DNA of 64,000 bases, from the NCBI GenBank assembly GCA_017999365.1, contig JAGNLW010000001.1:1062239-1126238 (forward strand). The letters run 5' to 3'. The notes beneath the pieces were generated by a model. The model did not search any database, had not been told where the DNA came from, and saw only the letters and a program-made list of their open reading frames with translations. Both the position numbers and the translations under genes were made by a program. Below, piece by piece: positions 50,122-59,062 of the stretch (within the stretch, counting starts at the first letter, position 1; the number at the start of each line of letters is the position of its first letter). The stretch comes from Candidatus Aminicenantota bacterium. Its GTDB lineage: Bacteria; Acidobacteriota; Aminicenantia; Aminicenantales; Saccharicenantaceae.

Positions 50122-51338
50122 GCCCGGCCCGCGCGGTCCCGGCGGGACGGACGCCGCGAGCCTCGCTCGCCTTTTTCGTCGCCGCCCGGACGGTCTCGAA
50201 CACGGCCTATCGGCTCGTCTATCCCTTCCTGCCGGTCTTCGCCCGCTCCCTGGGCGTCGGACTGGGGACGATGTCGGTGGCCCTGGCGGTCCGCTCCGCG
50301 GCCGGCGCCCTGGGCCCCCTGCTCGCGCCCCTCACCGACCGCCGCGGCCGGCGCTTCGGCCTGACGCTCGGGCTCGGCCTGTTCGCGGCCGGGGCCCTTC
50401 TGGCCGCCGCCGGACCGGGCCTGGCCGCCTTCGTCGCCGCGCTCGTGCTTATGACCCTCGGCAAGTACGTCCTCGATCCCGCCGTCCTGGCCCACCTCAG
50501 CGACCTCGTCCCCTACGAGCGGCGCGGCCGGATCCTGGCCGTGACCGAGCTCAGCTGGTCTCTGGCCTTCTTCCTGGGTGTCCCGGCGGCCGGGTTCCTG
50601 GTCGGGCGCTTCGGCGGGCGCTCGCCCTTCCTGGCCCTGGCCGGGCTCGGCCTGGCCGGGCTCGTCGTCGTGCGGACCGTGCTGCGCCTCGGGCCCGCCG
50701 CCGACGGGGTGTCGGGCGCGACGACGGCACCGGCCGATCCCGCAACGAGCGGATACCGCGGATCGTACCGGGCGGTCCTGCGCTCGCCGGCCGCCCTGGC
50801 GGGCATCGGCGTCATCCTGGCCGTGAGCGTCTCGAACGAGCTGGTCAACCTCGTCTTCGGCGTCTGGCTCGAGGACTCCTTCGGCCTCAAGCTGGCCGCC
50901 CTGGGCGCCGCGGCCGCGATCATCGGCGCGGCCGAGTTCGCCGGCGAGGGCCTGGTCGTGGCCACGGTCGACCGCCTCGGCAAGACCCGGGCCCTGATGA
51001 TCGGCCTGGCCGCCAACGCCGCGGCGGCCCTGGTCCTGCCGCTCGCCGGCCGGACCGAGGCCGGGGCTCTGGCCGGCCTGGCCGTCTTCTACCTGACCTT
51101 CGAGTACACGGTCGTCTCCATGCTGCCCGTCATGAGCGAAGTCCTGCCGCGGGCCCGGGCCACCCTGCTGGCCTTCTACGCGGCCGCCTTCTCCCTCGGC
51201 CGGGCCGCCGGCTCCCTCCTCTCCGCCAAACTTTACGGGCTCGGCTTCGGGGCCGTGACCTTGGCCGCCTTCGCGCTCAACGCCGTCGCCTTCCTCTTTC
51301 TCATCCGCCTCCACCGCCTGACCGACGGTGCGCGCTGA
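50118..51338 (+). CDS. MFS transporter with apparent CTG start
   Basis: From ATG 50271 the product would be 355 aa and lack TM1. The frame upstream back to CTG 50118 has no ATG, GTG or TTG but encodes a good MFS beginning: ASLAFFVAARTVSNTAYRLV, then YPFLPVFARSLGVGLGTMSV. CTG 50118 overlaps the permease stop as CTGA, and AAAGGGG lies 7 nt before it. This start gives 406 aa and 12 TM helices, the usual MFS size. The loop motif LTDRRGRRFGL between TM2 and TM3 confirms the family. Substrate unknown; co-transcription with the ABC exporter suggests linked export. Confidence 0.8.
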   Translation: MSPARAVPAGRTPRASLAFFVAARTVSNTAYRLVYPFLPVFARSLGVGLGTMSVALAVRSAAGALGPLLAPLTDRRGRRFGLTLGLGLFAAGALLAAAGPGLAAFVAALVLMTLGKYVLDPAVLAHLSDLVPYERRGRILAVTELSWSLAFFLGVPAAGFLVGRFGGRSPFLALAGLGLAGLVVVRTVLRLGPAADGVSGATTAPADPATSGYRGSYRAVLRSPAALAGIGVILAVSVSNELVNLVFGVWLEDSFGLKLAALGAAAAIIGAAEFAGEGLVVATVDRLGKTRALMIGLAANAAAALVLPLAGRTEAGALAGLAVFYLTFEYTVVSMLPVMSEVLPRARATLLAFYAAAFSLGRAAGSLLSAKLYGLGFGAVTLAAFALNAVAFLFLIRLHRLTDGAR

Positions 51339-51375
51339 GGCCGTCCCGGTCCGGTCTTCTCCGGCGGGGGGAATC

Positions 51376-51384
51376 TGGTATAAT
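51376..51384 (+). promoter_or_regulatory. Extended -10 promoter of the DUF5916 gene
   Basis: TGG-TATAAT (51376-51384). The leader of about 25 nt contains GAGGAAAGG before ATG 51416. No good -35. Confidence 0.65.
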
Positions 51385-51415
51385 GCCGGGCCGTGCGTCC
51401 CGAGGAAAGGACCCC

Positions 51416-53635
51416 ATGAGAACAACCGCCGCCGTCGCGCTCGCCGCGCTCGCCGCGCTGGCCGCTCCCGTCGCCCTCCCCGGCCGGGAGAGCGGAGCCC
51501 AGGCCTCCGCGACCGACGGCTCGCCATTCGTCCGGGCCCTGCGCGTCGAGAAGGGCCCCAAGCTCGACGGCCGACTCGACGACGAGGCCTGGCGCGACGC
51601 GCCCGTCGTCTCCGGCTTCCGCATGGCCGTGCCCCGCTCCGGCGACGAACCCTCGGAGCGGACCGAGCTGCGCGTCGTCGCCGACGGCGACGCCCTCTAC
51701 ATCGGCGTCATGTGCTACGACCGGGAGCCGGGGCGCATCGCCGCCAACAGCATGGCCCACGACGGCGACGAGACCGAGGACATCTCGGAGGACGCCGTGC
51801 GCGTCATCCTCGATCCCTTCCTGGACCGCCGCAACGCCTACTTCTTCTCGGTCAATCCCCGCGGCGCCAAGAGCGAGGGCCTGGCCACCGGCGAGCACTC
51901 GAGCCTGGCCTGGGACGGCCTGTGGGACGCCCGCGGCACCATCGGCCCCGACGGCTGGTCGGTCGAGATGGCCATCCCCTTCAAATCCATCTCCTTCCGG
52001 CCGGACCTCGAGACCTGGGGCCTGAACGTCGAGCGGGTCATCGCCCGCCGTCAGGAGATCGACCGCCTGTCGGGGGCCCGGACGGACGCCTTCTTCACCA
52101 ATCCGGCCGAGGCCGCCCCGCTCGAAGGGATCGAAGGGGTCCGCCAGGGCCTGGGCCTGACCTTCAAGCCCTACGGCCTGCTCAGCCCGTCCAAGGACCA
52201 CGTCGCGGGGACGCCGGCGGACTGGCGCTGGGACGGCGGCTTCGACCTCTACAAGAGCTTCACCCCCAACCTCGTCGGGGCCTTCAGCTACAACACCGAC
52301 TTCGCCGAGACCGAGGCCGACGAGCGGCGGGTCAATCTGACCCGCTTCTCCCTGTACTTCCCCGAGAAGCGGACCTTCTTCCTGGAGGGCTCGGAGATCT
52401 TCAACTTCGGCACGGTCTCGCCGAGCGACGGCTCGGGCTTCGCCCCGTTCTTCAGCCGCCGCATCGGCCTGTTCGCCGGAGACCCGGTCCCCGTCACCTT
52501 CGGGGCCAAGGTCTTCGGCAAGATCGGCGCGACCAATGTCCAGGTCCTCGACGTGCGTACCGCCTCCCACGACGACCTCGGCCTGACCTCCGAGAACTTC
52601 CTGGTGGCCAGGGTCTCCCGGAACGTCCTGGCCGAGAGCCGCGTCGGGGCCATCTTCACCTCCGGCAGCCCGACCGGGGGCCGGAACTCCCTGGCTGGAT
52701 TCGACGCCGTATACCAGACCTCGCGCCTGTTCGGCGACAAGAACTTCCTGGCCGGCGGCTGGTTCGTCTACAACTGGAACGGCGCCCCGGGCGGCCGGCA
52801 CGAGGGCTACGGCTTCAAGATCGACTACCCCAACGACCTCTGGGACGCCGCAGTGTCCTTCAACTCGTACGGCGACGCCCTCGATCCCGGCGTCGGCTAC
52901 CTGCCGCGGCGGAACGTCCGGGTCCTCAGCGCCGGGGTCAGCTACATGCCCCGGCCGGAGAAGGGGCTCCTGGGCCGGCTCGTCCGCCAGTTCTTCTTCG
53001 AGCTCCGGCCGTCCTTCACCTGGGATCTCTCGGGCCTGCTCGAGACCCGGCGCCTGTTCACGGCCCCGCTCAACTTCCAGACCGAGAGCGGCGAGCAGTT
53101 CGAGTTCAACATCGTCTCGAACTTCGACCGGCTGCCGGAGGCCTGGGAGGTCGCCGACGGCGTCTTCCTGCCGGCCGGCGCCTACACCTTCACGAACTAC
53201 GCCTTCCAGCTCGAGACGGCCGGGCACCGGGCCTGGGGCGGGCGGCTCGAGTGGCAGACCGGGCCGTTCTACGCCGGGCGCCTCGACAACGTCGAGGCCG
53301 GCTTCCGGGTCAAGCTCAAGGGCTACGCAGTCCTCGACCTCGACGCCAATTTCGTCCGCGGCCGGCTGCCGGCGGGGGATTTCCGGGAGAACGTCTACCA
53401 GCTCAAGACCGACCTCTTCCTCTCGCCGCGGCTCGGCCTGATGACCTACGTCCAGTACGACGACGTCTCCAACGAGCTCGGCCTCAACGCCCGTTTCCGC
53501 TGGGAGCCGCGGCCCGGCAACACCGTCTACTTGGTCTACTCGAAGAATTGGGAGCGGCGCTGGGACCCGGCGACGCGATTCTATCCCCTCGGGGAGCGGG
53601 GCGTCTTCAAGATCACCCTCAGCATCCGGCCTTGA
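51416..53635 (+). CDS. CBM9-like/DUF5916 outer-membrane-type protein
   Basis: A 739 aa protein; ATG 51416 is chosen for its ribosome site and signal peptide (RTTAAVALAALAALAAPVAL). Residues about 40-215 are a CBM9-like domain (PKLDGRLDDEAWRDAPVVSG, LYIGVMCYDREP, GWSVEMAIPFKSI). The rest is DUF5916: many amphipathic beta-strands with periodic aromatic residues, including LYFPEKRTFFLEGSEIFNFG, PFFSRRIGL and a final strand RGVFKITLSIRP. It ends in a hydrophobic/aromatic-style terminal strand as outer-membrane barrels do. The family is common in Bacteroidota and Acidobacteria; function unknown, glycan binding or uptake is possible. Confidence 0.85.
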   Translation: MRTTAAVALAALAALAAPVALPGRESGAQASATDGSPFVRALRVEKGPKLDGRLDDEAWRDAPVVSGFRMAVPRSGDEPSERTELRVVADGDALYIGVMCYDREPGRIAANSMAHDGDETEDISEDAVRVILDPFLDRRNAYFFSVNPRGAKSEGLATGEHSSLAWDGLWDARGTIGPDGWSVEMAIPFKSISFRPDLETWGLNVERVIARRQEIDRLSGARTDAFFTNPAEAAPLEGIEGVRQGLGLTFKPYGLLSPSKDHVAGTPADWRWDGGFDLYKSFTPNLVGAFSYNTDFAETEADERRVNLTRFSLYFPEKRTFFLEGSEIFNFGTVSPSDGSGFAPFFSRRIGLFAGDPVPVTFGAKVFGKIGATNVQVLDVRTASHDDLGLTSENFLVARVSRNVLAESRVGAIFTSGSPTGGRNSLAGFDAVYQTSRLFGDKNFLAGGWFVYNWNGAPGGRHEGYGFKIDYPNDLWDAAVSFNSYGDALDPGVGYLPRRNVRVLSAGVSYMPRPEKGLLGRLVRQFFFELRPSFTWDLSGLLETRRLFTAPLNFQTESGEQFEFNIVSNFDRLPEAWEVADGVFLPAGAYTFTNYAFQLETAGHRAWGGRLEWQTGPFYAGRLDNVEAGFRVKLKGYAVLDLDANFVRGRLPAGDFRENVYQLKTDLFLSPRLGLMTYVQYDDVSNELGLNARFRWEPRPGNTVYLVYSKNWERRWDPATRFYPLGERGVFKITLSIRP

Positions 53636-53689
53636 CGGCGAGGGCCCTCCGGCCGGGGGGAAGCCGCGGGACGGTCCCACCCGTGGCCG

Positions 53690-53719
53690 TTGACAGCAGC
53701 CTTCCGCCGCCGATAAGAT
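53690..53719 (+). promoter_or_regulatory. Promoter of the YeaQ/GlsB-like gene
   Basis: TTGACA (53690-53695), 18 bp spacer, TAAGAT (53714-53719); AAAGGAAGG precedes ATG 53743. Confidence 0.7.
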
Positions 53720-53742
53720 GGGGCCGAAAGGAAGGGTTCGAC

Positions 53743-53991
53743 ATGAGCATCCTCTGGACCATTCTCCTCGGTTTCGCCGCCGGCCTCATCGCCAAGTTCA
53801 TCTACCCCGGCAAAGAGAACATGGGCTGGATCTGGACCATCATCCTGGGCGTGGCCGGCTCGTTCGTGGCCACGTACCTCGGCAAGGCCCTCAAGATCTA
53901 CGAGCCCGGCGAGACGGCGGGATTCATCGGGGCCATCGTCGGCGCCCTGATCCTGCTCTTCGTCTACAACCTGCTCAAGAAGAAGAAATAG
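53743..53991 (+). CDS. GlsB/YeaQ/YmgE-family small membrane protein
   Basis: An 82 aa protein with three hydrophobic segments (ILWTILLGFAAGLIAKFIYP, WIWTIILGVAGSFVATYLG, GFIGAIVGALILLFVYNLL) and a lysine tail (KKKK). The GLIAKFIYPG and GxxGSF(V)ATYLG motifs are diagnostic of the transglycosylase-associated/GlsB family, often stress-induced. It has its own consensus promoter and converges on the DUF4126 gene. Exact role unknown. Confidence 0.88.
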   Translation: MSILWTILLGFAAGLIAKFIYPGKENMGWIWTIILGVAGSFVATYLGKALKIYEPGETAGFIGAIVGALILLFVYNLLKKKK

Positions 53992-54018
53992 CGCCCAGCG
54001 CCCGGGTCGATCCCGCCC

Positions 54019-54567
54019 CTAGTTCCGGGCGTTCCGCCGGTGATGCCAGCGGATGAAGAGCCAGACCGCCAGGAGCACGAGGAGCATGATCAGGACGGGG
54101 GCCACGACGGCGACGACCGTCGTCACCCCCGAGACGGCGTCCTCCGCCAGACTGACGACGGGATTCCCCGTTCCCAGGGTCCCGGCGGTCACGGCCGGCC
54201 GGGCCGCGGCCTTGGCCGTATGGACCCCGCCGGCGATGAGGAGGCCGCAGACCATGGCCAGGACCGGGCTGACGTGGCTGATGACGTTGCCGCTGGCCGC
54301 GAACAGGACGGCCCCGGCGGCCGGCCGGAAGAGCGTCTGGATGATGTCGTTGACGGTGTCGACGGCCGGGATCTTGTCCACCGTGATCTCGATCGCCAAC
54401 AGGACGCCGATGACGACGAGCACGACCGGGTGCGTCAGCGCGTCCCAAGGCGCCGCGAGGGCGATGAGATCCGTATAGCGGGCCAGCAGCCCGACGATGA
54501 GCAGCGGCAGATAGGCGTTGAGGCCGGTCGCCGCGGCCAGTCCGAACCCCGCCAGCACGCCCAGCAT
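54019..54567 (-). CDS. DUF4126 membrane protein
   Basis: A 182 aa protein with four to five TM segments. GLAAATGLNAYLPLLIVGLL, then VVLVVIGVLLAIEITVDKIPA and VDTVNDIIQTLFRPAAGAVL are the DUF4126 hallmarks. Its ATG shares a base with the stop of the upstream BON-LysM gene (TGATG), so it is translated by coupling. It is last in the DUF937, BON-LysM, DUF4126 operon. Function unknown. Confidence 0.85.
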   Translation of the reverse strand: MLGVLAGFGLAAATGLNAYLPLLIVGLLARYTDLIALAAPWDALTHPVVLVVIGVLLAIEITVDKIPAVDTVNDIIQTLFRPAAGAVLFAASGNVISHVSPVLAMVCGLLIAGGVHTAKAAARPAVTAGTLGTGNPVVSLAEDAVSGVTTVVAVVAPVLIMLLVLLAVWLFIRWHHRRNARN

Positions 54568-55001
54568 CAGAGCTTGGGGATCTTCAGCTTCTGGCCGGCC
54601 TTGATGCGGTCGGGATCATCCAGGATGTCGCGGTTGGCCTCGAAGATCTTGGGATAGAGGCTGGCCTTGCCGTAGAACCGCTGGGCGATGTGGCCGAGCG
54701 TGTCGCCGGGCTTGACCTCGTAGACCTGGACCTCCGCCGCGGGCGAAGCGCCGGGGCCCGGCAGCGTCGGGGGGACCGCCCCCTGGACCTGGATCCTGTT
54801 GATGGTGTTCTCGGTCTTGACCATCTTGTTGAACTCGAGCATGGCCCGGCCCTTGGCGTCCAGGCTGGCCGCCTGGCCCTCGAGGGTCACGACCTTGCCG
54901 TCGATCCCGGCCCGCAGGCCCTTGATCCCGATGCCGGACTTGTTGATGACGTCGACGGCGTCCCGGACCTTCTCGTCGAACGATTTGCCGAACAGACCCA
55001 T
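54567..55001 (-). CDS. BON-LysM protein, YgaU/Kbp-like
   Basis: A 144 aa protein with an N-terminal BON domain (about 10-70: VRDAVDVINKSGIGIKGLRA, DGKVVTLEGQAASLDAKG) and a C-terminal LysM domain (about 92-142: YEVKPGDTLGHIAQRFYGKA, IFEANRDILDDPDRIKAGQ, LKIPKL). This is the layout of E. coli YgaU (Kbp), a K+-binding protein. It lacks a signal peptide, as YgaU does. It is in the middle of the DUF937 operon. A role in potassium sensing is by analogy only. Confidence 0.88.
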   Translation of the reverse strand: MGLFGKSFDEKVRDAVDVINKSGIGIKGLRAGIDGKVVTLEGQAASLDAKGRAMLEFNKMVKTENTINRIQVQGAVPPTLPGPGASPAAEVQVYEVKPGDTLGHIAQRFYGKASLYPKIFEANRDILDDPDRIKAGQKLKIPKL

Positions 55002-55055
55002 ATCGTCCCTCCTTGGATCGTCGTGATCGGCGGGCGGAGCGTCCGCCCTCCGGTC

Positions 55056-55649
55056 TTAGCGTTTCTTCCCGAACAGGCCGCCGAGCAGGCTGCCGAGCAG
55101 TCCGCCGCCGCCGCCCGACGAGGCGCCCCCGCCGAGCGCCGGCCCGAGGAAGCCGGTGATGTCGTCGAGGATGTTCCCGTCGCCGTCCCGGTCGATCAGG
55201 GCGGCCAGGCCGCCGAGCCCGGCCCCGCCGGCCGCGTTCTTCTGCTTCGACAGGAAGCCCAGGATGAGCGGGGCCAGCATCGGGATGAGGCTCATGGCCT
55301 TGTCCGCGCTCAGCCCGAACTTCTGCCCGATCATCTGGGAGGCCTGGAGCCCGGACGGGCCGAGGAGACCGCCGAGCTGCGGGTCGGGATCGGCCTCGCG
55401 GGCCTTGGCGGCCAGGGCGGCCCCGACGTCGTCGAGGACGTCCTCGCGGCCGTACTTGTTGAGGATGTGGTCGAGACGGTCGGCGCCGCCGCGCGTCTCC
55501 ATCTGCCGCTTCAGCCCGCCCATGATCATGGGCATGACCTGAGGGATGAGCTGGGCCGCGGCGTCCGGCTTGAGCCCGAGGTTGGCGCCGAGCTGGCGGC
55601 TGACGTCGCCGCCGTACGTCTTCATGAAATCGCCGATGAGATCAGCCAT
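55056..55649 (-). CDS. DUF937 protein
   Basis: A 197 aa protein; ATG 55649 is chosen over an in-frame GTG 12 codons upstream because AAGGAGGT lies 7 nt before it. Two helical repeats are seen (LGANLGLKPDAAAQLIPQVM, MPMIMGGLKRQ and IGQKFGLSADKAMSLIPMLA, PLILGFLSKQK). An EF-hand-like loop ALIDRDGDGNILDDI and a glycine-rich end (LGGGASSGGGGGLLGSLLGG) follow. This arrangement is typical of DUF937; function unknown. First gene of its operon, with a consensus promoter at 55749-55778. Confidence 0.85.
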   Translation of the reverse strand: MADLIGDFMKTYGGDVSRQLGANLGLKPDAAAQLIPQVMPMIMGGLKRQMETRGGADRLDHILNKYGREDVLDDVGAALAAKAREADPDPQLGGLLGPSGLQASQMIGQKFGLSADKAMSLIPMLAPLILGFLSKQKNAAGGAGLGGLAALIDRDGDGNILDDITGFLGPALGGGASSGGGGGLLGSLLGGLFGKKR

Positions 55650-55748
55650 CACCGCACCTCCTTGAGGATCGATGTTCCCGGCCACGGCTCCGGCCTGAAC
55701 GGGCGGGGGCCGCGGCTCTGCCCCGTCCGGCCCATCCCCTTTGAGCCG

Positions 55749-55778
55749 ATTCTATGCCCCCCAAAGAAGGCCTGTCAA
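55749..55778 (-). promoter_or_regulatory. Promoter of the DUF937 operon
   Basis: Minus strand TTGACA (55778-55773), 18 bp spacer, TAGAAT (55754-55749). It overlaps the stop region of the GH106 gene (55775). The leader is about 90 nt. Confidence 0.7.
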
Positions 55779-58700
55779 GGAATGAGGATCAATCTCACGG
55801 GGCCCAGGAGCCCGGACGGCAAGAGCGGCGAGTCCGAGGAGAAGTGGTTCCATGTCGAGAAGGTCCGGCGGCCGGCCGAGGGGCGCGGACGGCCCTCGAG
55901 CAGCCACTCCGGCCAGCGCAGGAGGTTCCCTCCCGGACCGTATTCCGCGTCGGGCGGCTCGCGCTCGTCGCCGATGAGCCGGTTGGGCCAAAGGTTGGCC
56001 ACGCGGACCTCCAGCCGGTTGCCCTTCGCCCCGACCGCCTCGGTGATATCCACGCGCCATGGATCGCACCAGACGACGCCGAGGTCGCGGCCGTTGAGCC
56101 GGACGGAAGCCATGACCTCGACCCGGCCCAGGTCGAGCCGGAGGCGCGCGCCGCCAGGAACGGCGGCCGCCGCGCCGGCCGGAAGGTCGAAGGTCTTCCG
56201 GTAGACCGCCTGCCCCGAATAATATTCGATCGCGGGCTCCGGCCTGAGGCTCCAGTCGTCGAGGGACGCGAACGTGACCTTCTCCGGGCCTCCCCGGCGC
56301 GGATCGAAGGCGACCTCCCACGGACCGGCGAGCGTCAAGACCTCCGTCTCGGCCGGGAGATCCCGCTCGGGCCCGTCCGGCGGGAACGGCGTATCCGTCG
56401 AATCCGGCCGGGCCGCCTCCCGGAAGACGACGAAATACGATTGAAAGGGAGCCAGCCGCAGCCCGACCGCGGTCATCTTGCCTTCTGTTGAGAAGCCGGC
56501 CGCCGGCCCGGTCTCTCCCGTCAGCGGGTCCCAAAGCTCGGGCCTCCGCCCGGACACCCGGAACCGGGCCGCGGCGGCGACCGGCCGGTCATCGGGATTG
56601 GCCACGAAATAGATGTCCGTCCCGCCGTCGCGGCGGTGGATCCAGCGCAGGGGCGGGTCCGAAGCGAAGTCCGGACCGACCCCCAGCTTCGCCAGGGTGT
56701 CCGTGACCGCGGCGAAGTCGCCGTACTGCGCCGGCTCGTCGAGAGGCGGAGCGCCGACCCGCCACACGCCCTCTTCTCCGGGCCGCGGATCCGATAGGGA
56801 CGCGCCGGATCCCCCGGGGGTGAGAGGACCGGACGGTCCCGGGCTCGCTTTGCGCTTGTCCCAAACGACGCGGCCGAGGCCGAAGGCGCGCTCGGTGACC
56901 TTCTCGCCGTCGACATCGCCCCAGACCTCGGCGGCCAGGCGGGCGACCTCGGCGTCGCACGCGGGGCGGCCGGAGAGCGACGGGGACTCGCGGGGCGGCG
57001 GCCCGACGACCGTGGCGCCGGCGGCAACGAGGTCGCGGACCTTGGCCAGGAGCCGGGGCGTCATCGTCTCGCGCTCCGGCAGGACGAGGATGGCGTAGCT
57101 CGCGCCGCCCGGGAAGACGACCCGGCCGCCCTCGACCCGGGCCGAGGCCAGCAGGGTCTCGGGCGGACAGCCGTCGAAGGCCGGTCCGGACGGCCCCGGC
57201 GGGCTGCCGCGGAGCGCCCCGGCCGGCGGCCGGAAGACGTGCGGCGCGCCCTCCGCGACCAGGAACAGGACATCGGCCACGGACGTCCCCTGCCTCAGCA
57301 TGAACTGGCAGCGGGCCAGGTACTCATGGTAAGCGGGGACCATGTCCCACCAGGTCTGGGTCCTCTCCCAATGGACGCCGTAGGGCCCCATGGTCATGCC
57401 CGGAGCGACGGTCACCCCGGCCTGGTTCTCGTAGCGATGGAAGACGACGCGGTTGACGCCGGCGGCGAAAGCCCAGTCGCCGAGGGCCTTCATCGAGGCC
57501 GGATGGGCCCGCCAGGCCTCGCGGTCGTCCGAGGTGAAGGCCTCCGCGGCCATCACCCGCCGTCCGCCCGTGTGGGCGATGCCGGCGGCCTCGAAGACGC
57601 TGTGGGCCGTGTGGAAGCCGTATAGCCAGAACTCGCTCATGGGGACGTCGGCGACCGCGCCCAGGGACATGTCCGCGCACGGGGTCATGTCGTAGGGCTC
57701 GATCGACAGCCGGAAGCCGTCCCGCAGTCCCCGCTCCTTGAGGCGGCGGGCGTGGTTCTCGAGGACGAGCTCGTTGGCCGTCTGCCGCAGGTCCCACAGG
57801 AAGCGCTCGGTCGTCTCGCGGTCGCCGACGAATCGGCCGGTGACGGCCGGCAGGAAGGGCAGAGGATCGTAGCCGCGGCGGGCCCGGAACTCCTCCCGGA
57901 AGGCCGGTGTCCAGTTCTGGGCGCCCATCTCCCAGCTGTCGATGTGGAGCGTCGTCCAGCCCGCCCGGCCGTCTTTCCGGCGGGGGCCGATCTCGCGGAG
58001 GAGGGCCCCGACGAAAGCGTCGTAGTGGCGGTCGAAGGCCCCGGCGTCGAGCTTGTCGCACTCCAGGCCGAGCCCGGGGACGGGGGCCGGACGCGTGTTG
58101 GCCCCGGTCGTCGTCCGGCCGAAGCGCAGGACGGTCCAGCGGCCGGGCGGGACGTCCCAGGCCAGGCGCCCGCCGGAGTCGAGCCGGTCGCTCAGGTCGA
58201 CGACCCCCGACGGATCGACGGCCGCGCCCGCCGGGAGCGCGGGGAAGTCCGCCGGCGACGGGAAGAACGGCCGCACGCCCGGCTGGGACGAGTAGGGAGC
58301 GCGGACGTAGAGGGCTTTCTCGTCGATGTCGGCGATCGCCGGGCCGGGCGCGGGTGTCGGGAAGGCCAGGGCGGCCACGTCGCGGTAGAATCCGTCCATC
58401 CGGTCCCTGACCGCTTGCGGCAGTCCGCCCTCGCCGAAGAAGGCCGGGCGGCGCTCCGGCCGCGGCAGGACGGCGTCGAAGGAGGCCGGCCCGGAAATCT
58501 CGGTCGCCGAGGCGACGAGGTGCTGCATGGAGTCCTCGGGCTCGACCCAGGGCCCGCCCGAGCCCGTCCAGCCGGGCCCGGCGTTGAGGGTGACCTCGAG
58601 GCCGAGGCGCTCCGCCTCCTTGACGACGTGCTTGAAGAGGGCGCGCCACTCCGGGCTCATGAACTCGACCGGGCCGCGCGGCACGCCGACGTTGACCTCG

Positions 58701-58954
58701 CAGATGACGACGCCGCCGAGGCCGGCGGCCCGCATGGCCTCGAGGTCGGCGGTGATGCCGTCCCGGGTCAGGTTGCCGTCCATCCACATCCAGTAGACCC
58801 AGGGCCGGGCTTCGTCGGGCGGACGGCGAAAGCCCGCGGCGAGGTCGTCGCCGCGAACGTTCCCATCCGGCCCCCGGCCGCAGCCGGGAGCGATGCCGAA
58901 GGCCAGGACCAGGATCGATAGGACGGCGAAGGGAGCGGGACAACGGCGCGGCAT
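55775..58954 (-). CDS. GH106-like alpha-L-rhamnosidase lipoprotein
   Basis: A 1059 aa protein with lipoprotein signal (FAVLSILVLAFGIAPGC, Cys25) and AGGAGA before ATG 58954. RPWVYWMWMDGNLTRDGITA and GLGGVVICEVNVGVPRG begin the catalytic barrel, followed by NAGPGWTGSGGPWV, TLHIDSWEMGAQNWTPAF, LSIEPYDMTPCADMSLGAVA and VMAAEAFTSDD, all in the style of GH106 rhamnosidases. The C-terminal beta domains (about 850-1055; LRLDLGRVEVMASVRLNGRD, ANLWPNRLIGDE) resemble GH2 sugar-binding domains. GH106 releases alpha-L-rhamnose from pectin (RG-II) and similar glycans. Divergent from the AraC-type regulator, which could control it (inference). Confidence 0.88.
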   Translation of the reverse strand: MPRRCPAPFAVLSILVLAFGIAPGCGRGPDGNVRGDDLAAGFRRPPDEARPWVYWMWMDGNLTRDGITADLEAMRAAGLGGVVICEVNVGVPRGPVEFMSPEWRALFKHVVKEAERLGLEVTLNAGPGWTGSGGPWVEPEDSMQHLVASATEISGPASFDAVLPRPERRPAFFGEGGLPQAVRDRMDGFYRDVAALAFPTPAPGPAIADIDEKALYVRAPYSSQPGVRPFFPSPADFPALPAGAAVDPSGVVDLSDRLDSGGRLAWDVPPGRWTVLRFGRTTTGANTRPAPVPGLGLECDKLDAGAFDRHYDAFVGALLREIGPRRKDGRAGWTTLHIDSWEMGAQNWTPAFREEFRARRGYDPLPFLPAVTGRFVGDRETTERFLWDLRQTANELVLENHARRLKERGLRDGFRLSIEPYDMTPCADMSLGAVADVPMSEFWLYGFHTAHSVFEAAGIAHTGGRRVMAAEAFTSDDREAWRAHPASMKALGDWAFAAGVNRVVFHRYENQAGVTVAPGMTMGPYGVHWERTQTWWDMVPAYHEYLARCQFMLRQGTSVADVLFLVAEGAPHVFRPPAGALRGSPPGPSGPAFDGCPPETLLASARVEGGRVVFPGGASYAILVLPERETMTPRLLAKVRDLVAAGATVVGPPPRESPSLSGRPACDAEVARLAAEVWGDVDGEKVTERAFGLGRVVWDKRKASPGPSGPLTPGGSGASLSDPRPGEEGVWRVGAPPLDEPAQYGDFAAVTDTLAKLGVGPDFASDPPLRWIHRRDGGTDIYFVANPDDRPVAAAARFRVSGRRPELWDPLTGETGPAAGFSTEGKMTAVGLRLAPFQSYFVVFREAARPDSTDTPFPPDGPERDLPAETEVLTLAGPWEVAFDPRRGGPEKVTFASLDDWSLRPEPAIEYYSGQAVYRKTFDLPAGAAAAVPGGARLRLDLGRVEVMASVRLNGRDLGVVWCDPWRVDITEAVGAKGNRLEVRVANLWPNRLIGDEREPPDAEYGPGGNLLRWPEWLLEGRPRPSAGRRTFSTWNHFSSDSPLLPSGLLGPVRLILIP

Positions 58955-58977
58955 GGGGCACTCTCCTGAATGCCCCC

Positions 58978-59006
58978 GTCATAGTACAGAGCCCTCCGGG
59001 AGTCAA
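58978..59006 (-). promoter_or_regulatory. Promoter of the GH106 gene
   Basis: Minus strand TTGACT (59006-59001), 17 bp spacer, TATGAC (58983-58978), 23 nt before ATG 58954. It lies back to back with the AraC gene promoter. Confidence 0.5.
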
Positions 59007-59012
59007 GAAAGT

Positions 59013-59042
59013 CTGACTCGAGGCCCGCCCCGCTGTTATAAT
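59013..59042 (+). promoter_or_regulatory. Promoter of the AraC/GyrI gene
   Basis: CTGACT (59013-59018), 18 bp spacer, and extended -10 TGT-TATAAT (59034-59042). GGAAGAGG precedes ATG 59063. Confidence 0.6.
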
Positions 59043-59062
59043 GGGGCGGCAGGGAAGAGGAT

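Noticed and set aside
50271-51338. ATG 50271 as the start of the MFS gene.
   Set aside because: It deletes the first transmembrane helix, although a good TM1 is encoded in frame directly upstream.
57330-57345. GGGGACCATGTCCC palindrome resembling the REP-like repeats.
   Set aside because: It lies inside the GH106 coding sequence, is short, and encodes ordinary conserved-looking residues; chance in GC-rich DNA.
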